Shown here piece by piece: positions 52,626 through 60,578 of a DNA stretch of 64,000 nucleotides (position 1 is its first letter; every line of letters starts with the position of its first letter). The stretch lies in contig NZ_ATYV01000001.1 of the NCBI RefSeq assembly GCF_000427865.1, positions 124,001 through 188,000 of the forward strand. The letters run 5' to 3'. The notes under the pieces were generated by a model, which saw only the letters and a program-made list of their open reading frames with translations, ran no database searches and was not told where the DNA came from. Source of the stretch: Corynebacterium sputi DSM 45148. Lineage in GTDB: Bacteria; Actinomycetota; Actinomycetes; Mycobacteriales; Mycobacteriaceae. The translations under genes and the position numbers were made by a program.

Positions 52626-52655
52626 CCTCACACCAAATGTATTGTTGGTGTGGGG
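52626..52655 (+). other. Hairpin between scaffold and capsid genes
   Basis: CACACCAA pairs with TTGGTGTG around an 8-base loop. No T-tract follows, so it is more likely an RNA stability or processing element than a terminator. It lies in a 175-base AT-richer gap before the capsid gene, which may have its own promoter. Confidence 0.45.
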
Positions 52656-52793
52656 GAATGGCTTATGGATTCTCGCCGTGCGAGATCATAGACCAACCGG
52701 AGCAATAATATAATTGCCAGGGAGTAATACGCAGTGCGTATCCCCTGAATAGAACTATTAAACTTTCAAGCAATTAAAACGAGGTAAAAACAT

Positions 52794-53648
52794 ATGACTA
52801 CTTTGAGCACCACTACCGCTACCGCTAACCACATTCTGCCCCCGGAGTTCGGCTCGCTGATTCAGCGTCCAATTGAGGCTGAATCCGTGGCAATGAATCC
52901 AGCCGTGGCGACCACCGTCACCGCTAATGCGCATGAGCTTCACATTCCTATTCTCGATACTGATGTGACTGTTGACTGGGCCGAAGAAGGCGCAGAACTG
53001 GATTCGACTAATCCTACGATGGACCAGTTGCAGATTGACTTCAAGAAGATTGGTGGTGTGAACGCGCTCACACGTGAGATGATGGACGATTCATCTCCGA
53101 AGGCCTCTGAGATCATCACTACCGGACTGGCACGGCAGATCGTCGCCGGTATCGACAAGGCATTCTTTACTGACCTTTCCGCCGATAACCCGCAGGCACC
53201 AAAGGGGCTGGCACACATCACCCCGACCGAGGTCACCGGCGATCTGCTGAACCTCGATGTCTTCGCCGATTCTTTGGCAGCGGCTCAGGCAGAAGGGGCA
53301 GCACCTACCGCGTTCATCCTGGCCCCGGCGGATATGCTGACCCTCCGTAAGTTGAAGCTCGCAGACGCGCATAACGCCCCGCTGCTGGGAACTGACCCGG
53401 CTGTACCGGGTAGTACTACCGTGTTCGGTGTGCCGGTCATTACGAGCAAGTACATCACCGCCGGTGAAGGCTACGCGCTTGATTCGCGTGATGTTCTTGT
53501 TGCTCAGCGTCAGAACCTGGAATTGGCGATCAATGACTCTTACTACTTCACGAGTGATCGTATTGCAGTGCGTGCAACTGCTCGCATTGGCTTTGGCTTC
53601 CCGACTGAGAAGAAGATCGTCCGAATGACCTTTGCTGGTGGTGAGTGA
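52794..53648 (+). CDS. Phage major capsid protein, HK97 fold
   Basis: 284 residues. The N-terminal LSTTTATANHILPPEFGSLI, the E-loop region with VTVDWAEEGAELDSTNPTMD, a long spine helix (LTREMMDDSSPKASEIITTG; LARQIVAGIDKAFF) and A-domain GVPVITSKYI and RIAVRATARIGFGF are typical of HK97-like capsids of actinophages. Length is that of small heads. GAGG precedes the ATG by 9 bases. Stop overlaps the connector start (GTGA). Encapsulins share the fold but lack the adjoining scaffold and connector. Confidence 0.9.
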   Translation: MTTLSTTTATANHILPPEFGSLIQRPIEAESVAMNPAVATTVTANAHELHIPILDTDVTVDWAEEGAELDSTNPTMDQLQIDFKKIGGVNALTREMMDDSSPKASEIITTGLARQIVAGIDKAFFTDLSADNPQAPKGLAHITPTEVTGDLLNLDVFADSLAAAQAEGAAPTAFILAPADMLTLRKLKLADAHNAPLLGTDPAVPGSTTVFGVPVITSKYITAGEGYALDSRDVLVAQRQNLELAINDSYYFTSDRIAVRATARIGFGFPTEKKIVRMTFAGGE

Positions 53649-54007
53649 TCTTGTTCACTGTTGAAGAGTTCACCACATATGCGGCGATGCACCCGGACGA
53701 GATGGACGAGGCACGGCTACGACTAATGACGCGTGAGGCAGTTGCCCTAGTGCATTCTGTGGTGGGGCAATGGCCGGTAGGCACTACCGATGTGGTTCAG
53801 GTTGTTGTGCTACGGGCAGTCTCACGTGCGTACCTGTCCACTCAGATCGACGGTGCATCGACTACTCAGGCCAGCGCGGGGCCGTTCTCACAGACTGTGA
53901 CCTACTCAGGTTCCGGTGGGGTGTACCTCACTAAGGCTGACCGGCTGCTGTTGCGTTCATCCTGTGGTGTGCATCGACGGGCGTACATGGTTGACCTAGC
54001 GGCATAG
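53645..54007 (+). CDS. Head-tail connector-like protein
   Basis: 120 residues, GTG start overlapping the capsid stop. FTVEEFTTYAAMHPDEMDEA, a helical middle (ALVHSVVGQW...VVLRAVSRAYL) and a beta end (QTVTYSGSGGVYLTKADRLLL) resemble gp6/gp15-like head completion proteins that follow capsid genes in phages. It is the last intact structural gene; nothing tail-like follows. Confidence 0.75.
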   Translation: MILFTVEEFTTYAAMHPDEMDEARLRLMTREAVALVHSVVGQWPVGTTDVVQVVVLRAVSRAYLSTQIDGASTTQASAGPFSQTVTYSGSGGVYLTKADRLLLRSSCGVHRRAYMVDLAA

Positions 54008-54104
54008 CCACCCCCGCGCAATCTGCACCCCCTTTGGCTGTGCCCCCCCACCACGGCACGCACTAGCCACCACCCCCATACACCGCCCCACAAGGGCCGT
54101 ACAC

Positions 54105-54138
54105 GGGGGTAGGCGGGGCGTGTAGGGGTAGGTGAGGG
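54105..54138 (+). repeat. G-run cluster (G-quadruplex-capable)
   Basis: Four runs of three to five G separated by loops of 5-7 bases on the plus strand. Just upstream (54005-54095) the same strand is C-rich. Confidence 0.5.
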
Positions 54139-54149
54139 CATGAGGCTGA

Positions 54150-54420
54150 TCGTCGTGTGTGAGTGTTTGCATCTCGGACTGAGCGGCCACTGACACTAAG
54201 CATCGCAGCCGCCTGCTCTGCCGATTCCTTAGTTCTGTCTTTCCGCGCCAGTTCCGGCAAATTTGCCACAACTGGCGAATCATCGTGACGAGAGACATTT
54301 CCGCGCTGAACCGCCTCGATCTGTCGTTGCTTGGCTGCTGACTCCAACAACTCCAAAAAATCAGTAGCAACACACGCACGCTGCGACGCACTCAAATGCC
54401 GACGATGCAAACCAATCAAT
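54150..54420 (-). pseudogene. Fragment of a second ParB-like gene
   Basis: GLHRRHLSASQRACVATDFL and AAAMLSVSGRSVRDAN match the HTH part of the element's ParB-like protein (NLHRRHLTASQRAMIAEGYQ, VSGRSVRDASYVK), but there is no N-terminal domain and the sequence after it is low-complexity. It lies in the opposite strand to the intact gene. Confidence 0.7.
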
Positions 54421-54695
54421 GCACGTTGAATAACATTGCAAACAATTGCAATTCTATTAATGCGCATTGAAACACAAACAAAACGCAATCAATGAGTGAG
54501 TATGTGCGCTCATGGCATTGGGCGTTAATCACGAGTCGGTGAAGGCAGCGGTTGATGGTGCGGAAAATGTTCAAAGTGGACAAAATCCGCACCCCGCCCC
54601 TGATCTGGTAAGGCAACCCAAGCAGGCCACCCCGACACCAGCACCACCCACATGCCAGCATCACCGCCCGAGAACCTGAACCGACGGCACCCGTT

Positions 54696-55004
54696 CCCGT
54701 TCATGGCGACTAGGTACGCGGCGTAGCGAGTGAGGCGGTAGTTCTGCCTCTTAGGTCCGCGATTGCCCGAAACTTCAGGCGCGTCCCTAAAGTTCTTTCC
54801 AACGTCAACGCCTTGTACATCGGCGCTGATAGTCGCCCGTTCTACAGCGGACTTCGCGTCAAACCATCGCGCATATCCGAGCAGTGGCATCAAGTCCCGA
54901 GCTGACCACCACACACCACCCATCAACACCACACCACCAACCAAAAGCAGGTGGTCCAAATGGATCACCTGAACCAACCCATCAAACGAATAGAGAACAA
55001 TCAT
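54696..55004 (-). pseudogene. Truncated DinD/BRO-like antirepressor gene
   Basis: About 103 residues resemble the N-terminus of phage antirepressor/DinD proteins: VWWSARDLMPLLGYARWFDA, ATISADVQGVDVGKNFRDA, and RLTRYAAYLVAMNG. The homology breaks at NG, where families normally continue DPRKPEIAAAQ; the rest reads as unrelated sequence. ATG 55004 could still be used, giving a nonsense tail. Confidence 0.65.
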
Positions 55005-55134
55005 TCACAAATAACTAAGCACGACCTAACCAGCCAAGCTAAGGCAAACCATACCCGGGGGGTGAACCCCCTCCCCGCCATTCCGCTACCCCGACGGGCA
55101 TACAGTCTCACCCCGTACGGGTTCCAGGGCTTTT

Positions 55135-55160
55135 GGGGGGTACTTGGGTATGGGTGGGGG
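55135..55160 (+). repeat. G-run cluster (G-quadruplex-capable)
   Basis: Runs of 6, 3, 3 and 5 G with loops of 5, 3 and 1 bases on the plus strand; the shortest-loop cluster seen in the window. It is in the 280-base gap between the antirepressor fragment and the integrase stop, which has no gene. Confidence 0.5.
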
Positions 55161-55282
55161 CTTAAAAGTCGCTGTATGGGCCGTACAGGGCGTTTTTGCT
55201 GGTCGTGGGGTTGGGGGTGGTGGTTTTCCCCGGAATTGGGGTTTTCCGTTGGTGCAGGTGAATGGGCGTGAGTCGTAACGCT

Positions 55283-56449
55283 CTAGGGGTTTTCCTGCTC
55301 TTTCGGGTTCATTGCCAAGTGTTCAGAGTAAGCGTCACGCAACCCCGGTTCACGAGTCGTAAGAATCTTCTTAGCCTCGGTCCAGTCCATCGCGCCGAAA
55401 CGTGCATATCTCTCGGTAGTTCGGATCGCTTCATGCCCGAGGAACTGCTTCACTGTCTCCAGTGAAATGCCGTCTTGCATCATCCAGGACGCGGCGGTGT
55501 GCCGGAGATCCTGTAGGCGTACAGATCCGACGGGCTGCCCGTTGACAGTCGCTAACCGGCACGATGCGGACCATTCCCTCCGTACCACGTCGGCGCTGAA
55601 CGGCCTGTTCCCCTGAGACGTGAATATCAGTCCAGATACGGGCAGAGGCTTATCTATGTACTCAACACCAACAGCAGGTGTGCCGGGGTAGTTGCCTTCA
55701 TGCCGCGCTTCATGGAGAGCAGTTCTCGCCATAGGTGAAATAGGCACGCTTCGGTTCTGGTGATTCTTCACGTCTTTGATCTGGCGAGTAGATTCGTTGT
55801 AAGCGCGGGTGACCTGAATCAGATCATTGGAAAAATCCACATCCTCCCAGTGCAGTGCCCGTAGTTCCCCTAGCCTCAAGCCGGTGGATACGAGTATTTC
55901 CGCTACTCTCCGCGAGTACCCGGTGTGGGGTAGTGACCGCGTGATTGCGTTGAACTGGTCGCGGGTTATGTACCTGTCCGGTGATCGTCCGGGCGACGGT
56001 AGGGGAATACCTTTCGCTGGGTTTATGCTGATGAGTCCTCGACGTATAGCGCGGTCGAAGATCATTTTCGCGGTAGCCATAGTGTGCCCAATGCTGTTGG
56101 GTGAGTAACCATCCTCGATCAAGTCAGTGACGAAATCCTCCATGGTTTCGGCGGTGATCGACTTGACTGGCTTATCTCCGAGCCGAGGGTTCAGCCGCGC
56201 ATTAAGGTGCGTTTCGTTGCTCTTTCGTGTCGATGCTGCGACTCTTCCACGGGTCTTCATCCAGTCCGCTGCAACATCACGGAATGCCGGATTGTCCGAC
56301 GGGTCATGCCCTGCGAGTGCGACGGCCGCTGCGTCTTGTGCCTGTTTTTTGGTTGCCCATGACCCGGCACCGTGACGTTTGCCGTCATCGGTCCTGTACC
56401 GGGCCTGCCACTTCCCGGATGCCGTCTGTTCTGCCCATGAGGTCGCCAT
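55283..56449 (-). CDS. int: Tyrosine-type phage integrase
   Basis: 388 residues: an N-terminal arm-binding region (ASGKWQARYRTDDGKRHGAG), SAM-like core-binding domain (FRDVAADWMKTR...), and catalytic domain with STGLRLGELRAL (Arg I), KNHQNRSVPI (Lys), DLRHTAASWM (HxxR) and GHEAIRTTERYARF (His/Trp position and Tyr). Full length and apparently intact. ATG 56449 lies 167 bases from attR, the usual place for the integrase of a tRNA-integrated element. Confidence 0.95.
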   Translation of the reverse strand: MATSWAEQTASGKWQARYRTDDGKRHGAGSWATKKQAQDAAAVALAGHDPSDNPAFRDVAADWMKTRGRVAASTRKSNETHLNARLNPRLGDKPVKSITAETMEDFVTDLIEDGYSPNSIGHTMATAKMIFDRAIRRGLISINPAKGIPLPSPGRSPDRYITRDQFNAITRSLPHTGYSRRVAEILVSTGLRLGELRALHWEDVDFSNDLIQVTRAYNESTRQIKDVKNHQNRSVPISPMARTALHEARHEGNYPGTPAVGVEYIDKPLPVSGLIFTSQGNRPFSADVVRREWSASCRLATVNGQPVGSVRLQDLRHTAASWMMQDGISLETVKQFLGHEAIRTTERYARFGAMDWTEAKKILTTREPGLRDAYSEHLAMNPKEQENP

Positions 56450-56615
56450 ACGGCCGATTTTAGGCGGGTGGTGTGTCTTAGGTCGAGATTGGGGCGTTTT
56501 AGGTCTATGGTTGTCCTTGTGGGTGGCATTGCAGCATGTGCTGTATCTCTTGTTCAGGACTTTTTCTAAGGTGTTGACCTGGGTAGAGTGATGGTGTAAC
56601 GTCTCTTTTAGCTTC

Positions 56616-56659
56616 TTTTACACACCAGCGGTCGGGGGTTCGAAACCCTCTCTCCGCAC
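56616..56659 (+). repeat. attR: 44-bp direct repeat of tRNA-Val 3' half
   Basis: Exact copy of 47187-47230. It lacks the 5' half of the tRNA, so it is not a functional tRNA gene. The chromosomal terminator follows. Confidence 0.93.
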
Positions 56660-56670
56660 CATCTGAAGAA

Positions 56671-56702
56671 GCCACGGTGCGTTAATTCGCCCGTGGCTTT
56701 TC
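56671..56702 (+). terminator. Ancestral terminator of tRNA-Val
   Basis: GCCACGG pairs with CCGTGGC, followed by TTTTCTC, 11 bases after attR. Confidence 0.75.
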
Positions 56703-56730
56703 TCATGTCCGGCACCGATTGTGAGCACCG

Positions 56731-57657
56731 ATGCACCCTTTCCACCAGCGTGCCCTTGGCCTGACGCTGGGTTTTGCCGCAGACCGTGTCTTTGGGGATC
56801 CGGCGAAACATCATCCGGTCGCGTGGTTCGGCACGTGTGCTTCCGTTGTGGAGCGGGCGATCTACTCCGACTCACGTAGCCGCGGTGCTCTCTATGCGGG
56901 TGTGTTGATTGTGCCGGTGGTGGGTGCGGGAATGGGCGTCGGGAAGCGCTTTCCGGTTTTTTCCCTTGCGGTGACCACCTGGGCGGCGCTTGGAGGCACG
57001 ACGCTGGCGCATACGGGGGAGCGCATGGCGCGGCGCCTCGATGAGGCGCGTGACAACCCCTCGCTTATCGACGCCCCCCGCTCCCTCATCCCATGGCTCT
57101 GCTCTAGGGACCCCTCCGCACTGGGGTTGGACGACATGGCGCGAGCGACGGTGGAATCCCTCGCTGAGAACACCTCTGATGCGGTGACTGGAACCCTGGT
57201 GTGGGGCGCGGTGGCAGGGACGCCTGGAGTGCTGCTGCACCGGTGCGCGAACACTCTCGATGCGATGGTGGGATACCGGACGGTGCGGTACACCAACTTT
57301 GGCTGGGCCTCTGCAAAGGTCGATGACGCGGTGAACTGGCTGCCGGCGAGGATCACAGGTCTTGCAACGGCGCTCGTGGGGCCGAAGCGGACTGAGGCGG
57401 TACGGGCCTGGCGAAGGGACGCCTCGGCGCACCCAAGCCCGAATGCGGGGATCCCAGAGGCAACCGCTGCCGGGGCACTGGGGCTGCAGTTGGGAGGTGT
57501 GACCAGGTACGCCGAGCGCACTGAACACCGTCCGACGATGGGGGCGGGGCGTGCGCCGGAGGTCTCAGACGTGCGCCGGATGGTGCGGCTGACTCGCCGG
57601 GTGCAGGCGGTCAGTCTTGGGCTGGTCGTCGGCGCGCTGTTGGCGCTGCCGCGTTAG
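56731..57657 (+). CDS. cobD: Adenosylcobinamide-phosphate synthase CobD/CbiB
   Basis: 308 residues, membrane protein of cobalamin synthesis that attaches aminopropanol phosphate to adenosylcobyric acid. DRVFGDPAKHHPVAWFG, NTSDAVTGTLVWGAVAG, RCANTLDAMVGYRTVRYTNFGW and HPSPNAGIPEATAAGALG are all conserved. Position near SURF1 and ptpA matches the mycobacterial order. Overlaps the convergent SURF1 gene by 4 bases. Other cob genes are not in the window except cobC. Confidence 0.94.
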   Translation: MHPFHQRALGLTLGFAADRVFGDPAKHHPVAWFGTCASVVERAIYSDSRSRGALYAGVLIVPVVGAGMGVGKRFPVFSLAVTTWAALGGTTLAHTGERMARRLDEARDNPSLIDAPRSLIPWLCSRDPSALGLDDMARATVESLAENTSDAVTGTLVWGAVAGTPGVLLHRCANTLDAMVGYRTVRYTNFGWASAKVDDAVNWLPARITGLATALVGPKRTEAVRAWRRDASAHPSPNAGIPEATAAGALGLQLGGVTRYAERTEHRPTMGAGRAPEVSDVRRMVRLTRRVQAVSLGLVVGALLALPR

Positions 57658-58595
57658 AACCGTTCGCCGCGGTCGACGTAGCGGTTGTGCGACGAGGATC
57701 CATAGCGCTGCGCCATTCGCTGCGCGCGCCTTGCCTCTGTTGCATCCTGGTTGTCCTGCGTTTCCTCAGGGGTGGGAGTGTGCTCATCGTCGCCAGCGGA
57801 GGACACTCGAACCTTCTGCAGCGCGGCGATATGCTCCGCTTGCTCCTCCCGTTCACGGCGGCGCTCGCGGATCTCCGCGTACACGAACCACACCACGGCG
57901 GCTGGGGCAGCGATGCCGAAGAAGATCCACTGGATGCCATAGGAGAGGTACGGGCCGGACTCCAAGCTCGGCAACGGGATGTTTCTAAGGCCACCGGGCT
58001 GGTCGGAGTCGATGAGGACATAGTCCGGGTTTACTTCCTGGCCCGTCAGTTCGGTGAAGAGCTCGGAGTTGATGCCGTAAACCTGCGCCGGGTCACCCTC
58101 GATGGGGGCACGCTCTGGCATCATCTCGTCCTTGCGAGTGAAGCCCTGGATGGTCACCTGGCCGGAAGGCGCCGCGTCGTAATCCGGTACGTTGCCGTCT
58201 ACTGGGTGCTCCCAGCCGCGGTTAACGAGGAAGACCGAGCCGTCAGTGGTCTCAAACGCGGTGAGGGCCTGCATGGCAGGGGACTGGTCCACTGGCCGGT
58301 TACGCAGGATTACCTCGTCCTCCGGCAGGTAATTTCCGGTGAGCGTGACTCGGCGCCACTCGTCTCCTGGGTCGACGGTCCCGTCGGCGTTGTAGATCGA
58401 CGAGGCCGGCACGGGGTCTTCCTCGAAGGCGACGCGGAGCTGATCATTCCGGTTCTGCGTGGCCTCGTTCTTGCCCAACTGCCACGGAGCGAGCACGGTG
58501 AACGCGAAGTACGCGAAGATCAGGGCGAAGACGGCTGTCAGGACCCACCCAGGGGTCAGGAACTGGCGGATTCGGCTACTCACATCCCTCACCAT
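57654..58595 (-). CDS. SURF1-family protein
   Basis: 313 residues, two transmembrane helices near the ends (WVLTAVFALIFAYFAFTVLA and YGIQWIFFGIAAPAAVVWFV) with a periplasmic domain; LAPWQLGKNEATQ, VILRNRPVDQSPA, FLVNRGW and LPSLESGPYLSYGIQW are SURF1 traits. Helps cytochrome aa3 oxidase assembly. The charged C-terminal tail (about 70 residues) is long. Start ATG 58595 or GTG 58583. Confidence 0.92.
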   Translation of the reverse strand: MVRDVSSRIRQFLTPGWVLTAVFALIFAYFAFTVLAPWQLGKNEATQNRNDQLRVAFEEDPVPASSIYNADGTVDPGDEWRRVTLTGNYLPEDEVILRNRPVDQSPAMQALTAFETTDGSVFLVNRGWEHPVDGNVPDYDAAPSGQVTIQGFTRKDEMMPERAPIEGDPAQVYGINSELFTELTGQEVNPDYVLIDSDQPGGLRNIPLPSLESGPYLSYGIQWIFFGIAAPAAVVWFVYAEIRERRREREEQAEHIAALQKVRVSSAGDDEHTPTPEETQDNQDATEARRAQRMAQRYGSSSHNRYVDRGERF

Positions 58596-58722
58596 ACTTC
58601 CGAGGGCCCTAGGTCCTGTAAGTACGTTTCATCACGGCTCTGGCGTAGAGTCTTCGCGAGGTGAAACAGTCACCGTCCACGGACCGCTCAGACAGCGGTC
58701 ACCGAGACACGGAGGAACGTCA

Positions 58723-59316
58723 GTGCCCGAACAGCCCACGGTCACCGAGTCGCGTCAGCGGCGGGTGATGCGGCAGTTCATTCAGTTTGGCATGGTCGGC
58801 ATGACCGGTGTCGCCGTGAACCTGATTGCCGTGATCGTGTTCCGCAAGATCGGTGTCGCGATGGACATCAACGAGTACGACGCGGCGATGAACCTCTTCG
58901 GCACTCGCTGGAACATTCGCTGGACGCATGTCTACGCGACGATGGCATTCCTGGTCGCGAACATTTGGAACTTCCAGCTCAATAGGTCCTGGACGTTCCG
59001 GGTGAAGAACCGGCCGAACTGGTTCAAGCAGTTCTTCCCCTTCCTGTTGGCAGGCCTGAGCGGTCTGGTGGTCAACCTGATCACCATTACTGCGCTGACG
59101 AACCCGACCTCCCCCTTCGCGCTTCCCTCGGAGATCTTCGACGATTCTTCCGGCCTGCGGAACCGTTTCTACTGGGCGAACCTCATCGGCGTGTTGCTCG
59201 GTACTCCGGCGAACTTCCTCATCAACAAGATCTGGACGTTCCGCCTGCGCGGCATAACTCCGTCGAAGCCAGTGGAACTGCTGTCGACGGACGACGTCGC
59301 CGGTAATCAGCCCTAA
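58723..59316 (+). CDS. GtrA-family membrane protein
   Basis: 197 residues, four hydrophobic segments: FIQFGMVGMTGVAVNLIAVI, VYATMAFLVANIWNFQLNRSW, FFPFLLAGLSGLVVNLITI, ANLIGVLLGTPANFLINKIWTF. The repeated NF..NR/NKxWTF pattern is diagnostic for GtrA. Acts in polyprenol-linked sugar transfer or flipping. GTG 58723 has GGAGGA 6 bases upstream; the longer frame into the SURF1 promoter is rejected. Confidence 0.92.
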   Translation: MPEQPTVTESRQRRVMRQFIQFGMVGMTGVAVNLIAVIVFRKIGVAMDINEYDAAMNLFGTRWNIRWTHVYATMAFLVANIWNFQLNRSWTFRVKNRPNWFKQFFPFLLAGLSGLVVNLITITALTNPTSPFALPSEIFDDSSGLRNRFYWANLIGVLLGTPANFLINKIWTFRLRGITPSKPVELLSTDDVAGNQP

Positions 59317-59816
59317 CGGCCCGACAGATCCTTCAGTAGCGTCCGAGTCCACTCGACCAGGCCCGGGGTTGCGGCCTCGATCTCAGCGCGGGTGCGAGTA
59401 AACGCATCGTGCGGTCCGTAGTACGGATCATCCACCACGGCGCCGGCCTCTGAATTCGGGTCGAAGGACCGCATCAAGCGGATTCTTTCCTTCGGGATGC
59501 CCGCAACTCGCAGTTCGTTCAGGTGACCCTTGTCCATCGCGATGTAGAGGCTTGCGTCCGCATGCTCCTCGCCGAGCTGCGCCGCGGTGTGGTCCGGGTC
59601 GTATCCGGCCGCGAGAAGTTCAGCTCGCGCCCTATCGTCGGCGGGTTCACCGACGTGCCAGCCGCCGATGCCGCAGGAGCGAACCAGTACGTCGTCAAGC
59701 AATCCAGCATCGTCAAGTGCCTCGCGGACGATGATTTCTGCCATCGGCGACCGACAAATATTGCCGGTGCACACGAAAACGAGGTAGACGGACTGGGTGC
59801 GGGTGGTGGGTGTCAT
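59313..59816 (-). CDS. ptpA: Low-molecular-weight protein tyrosine phosphatase
   Basis: 167 residues. P-loop FVC16TGNICR22SPMAE and the general-acid loop FDPNSEAGAVVDDPYYG are canonical. Orthologous by position to mycobacterial PtpA (Rv2234). ATG 59816 overlaps the stop of the HAD gene upstream (ATGA), so phosphatase and HAD protein are made together. Convergent with gtrA by 4 bases. Confidence 0.94.
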   Translation of the reverse strand: MTPTTRTQSVYLVFVCTGNICRSPMAEIIVREALDDAGLLDDVLVRSCGIGGWHVGEPADDRARAELLAAGYDPDHTAAQLGEEHADASLYIAMDKGHLNELRVAGIPKERIRLMRSFDPNSEAGAVVDDPYYGPHDAFTRTRAEIEAATPGLVEWTRTLLKDLSGR

Positions 59817-60544
59817 GGCGCCAACAATAGCTGCTGCACCACGCTGTCCAGTTCGTCTGGCGACAGTGCGACGGCGTCCGCCTGGTCCCACTCTTCGGCC
59901 GTCCCGTATCCCCACGCCGCGGCGACGCAGCGTATGCCGAAGACGTGTGCTCCGGCGATGTCGTGGGAGCGGTCGCCAATCATGATGACGTTGTGCAGGG
60001 CATCAGCAGAACCGCTTCCCGACGTTTCCCCCGGCTCATACCCCTGCAACCTTTCTGCAGGGAGTCCGAGCTCCCCAAGGGTGTATTCAATGACGTCGTC
60101 CTTAGCCCGCCGAGCACCGTCGTCAGAGGCGGAACCAATGACCTCGAAGAGGTCGAGGATGCCAAATAACTCGAGGGTTTTGCGGGTGTAGCGGTGGCCT
60201 TTGGAGGTGGCCGTCGCTAAGCGAATGCCATCATTGCGCCACTTCTTGAGTAGTCCCGGCCAGCCGTCGTACATGTGGGTGACGGACCAGCCGCCAGCCT
60301 CCTGGTGCGCGCGGTAGGCGGCGAGGGTCTCTAATTGCTGCTCGTCGTCTAGGCCGATGCGCTCGAGGGTCTCCAGCAGGGGAGGCCCAGCGATAGTGGA
60401 CATAAATGCCTCGTCGGGAATCGGATGTCCGGTGGAGGTGAGTGCATCCCGCAGGCCCGCCTGAATTCCAGGAAGTGACGCGGAGAGGGTTCCATCGACG
60501 TCAATGAGAATCGTTGGCTGGGTGGTGGTCTCGGAGGTGCTCAT
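59813..60544 (-). CDS. HAD-family hydrolase, PtkA-like
   Basis: 243 residues. HAD motifs: ILIDVDGTLSASLPGI (DxDGT), ATATSKG, and NVIMIGDRSHDIAGAH. By neighbourhood it matches Rv2232 (PtkA), reported as a tyrosine kinase partner of PtpA with a HAD fold; sequence alone would suggest a phosphoglycolate-phosphatase-like enzyme. Start ATG 60544 follows TGCATACT and 6 bases, so it may also be leaderless. Divergent from cobC. Confidence 0.88.
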   Translation of the reverse strand: MSTSETTTQPTILIDVDGTLSASLPGIQAGLRDALTSTGHPIPDEAFMSTIAGPPLLETLERIGLDDEQQLETLAAYRAHQEAGGWSVTHMYDGWPGLLKKWRNDGIRLATATSKGHRYTRKTLELFGILDLFEVIGSASDDGARRAKDDVIEYTLGELGLPAERLQGYEPGETSGSGSADALHNVIMIGDRSHDIAGAHVFGIRCVAAAWGYGTAEEWDQADAVALSPDELDSVVQQLLLAP

Positions 60545-60565
60545 GGTGCCAGTATGCAGCCGGGC

Positions 60566-60571
60566 TACCAT
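60566..60571 (+). promoter_or_regulatory. Leaderless -10 element (TACCAT)
   Basis: TACCAT, 7 bases, ATG of cobC at 60579. Confidence 0.5.
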
Positions 60572-60578
60572 CGACCGC

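Larger units (their letters stand above)
47187..56659. mobile_element. Integrated capsid-encoding phage satellite-like element (about 9.5 kb)
   Basis: Bounded by 44-bp direct repeats in tRNA-Val and carrying a tyrosine integrase next to attR. Left to right: two small genes with a terminator, a ParB-like gene, an HTH gene, two small genes, an initiator-like gene with iterons, a small gene, scaffold-like protein, HK97-like capsid, connector, two decayed fragments, integrase. No portal, terminase, tail, lysis or holin gene is visible. DUF3052 and cobD on its flanks are neighbours in the order I recall from mycobacteria, which supports insertion. Confidence 0.88.

Noticed and set aside
52794-53648. 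Encapsulin nanocompartment
   Set aside because: HK97 fold is shared, but scaffold-like and connector genes adjoin it and no cargo enzyme is next to it.
56616-56659. Second tRNA-Val gene
   Set aside because: Only the 3' 44 bases are present; it is attR, not a tRNA gene.
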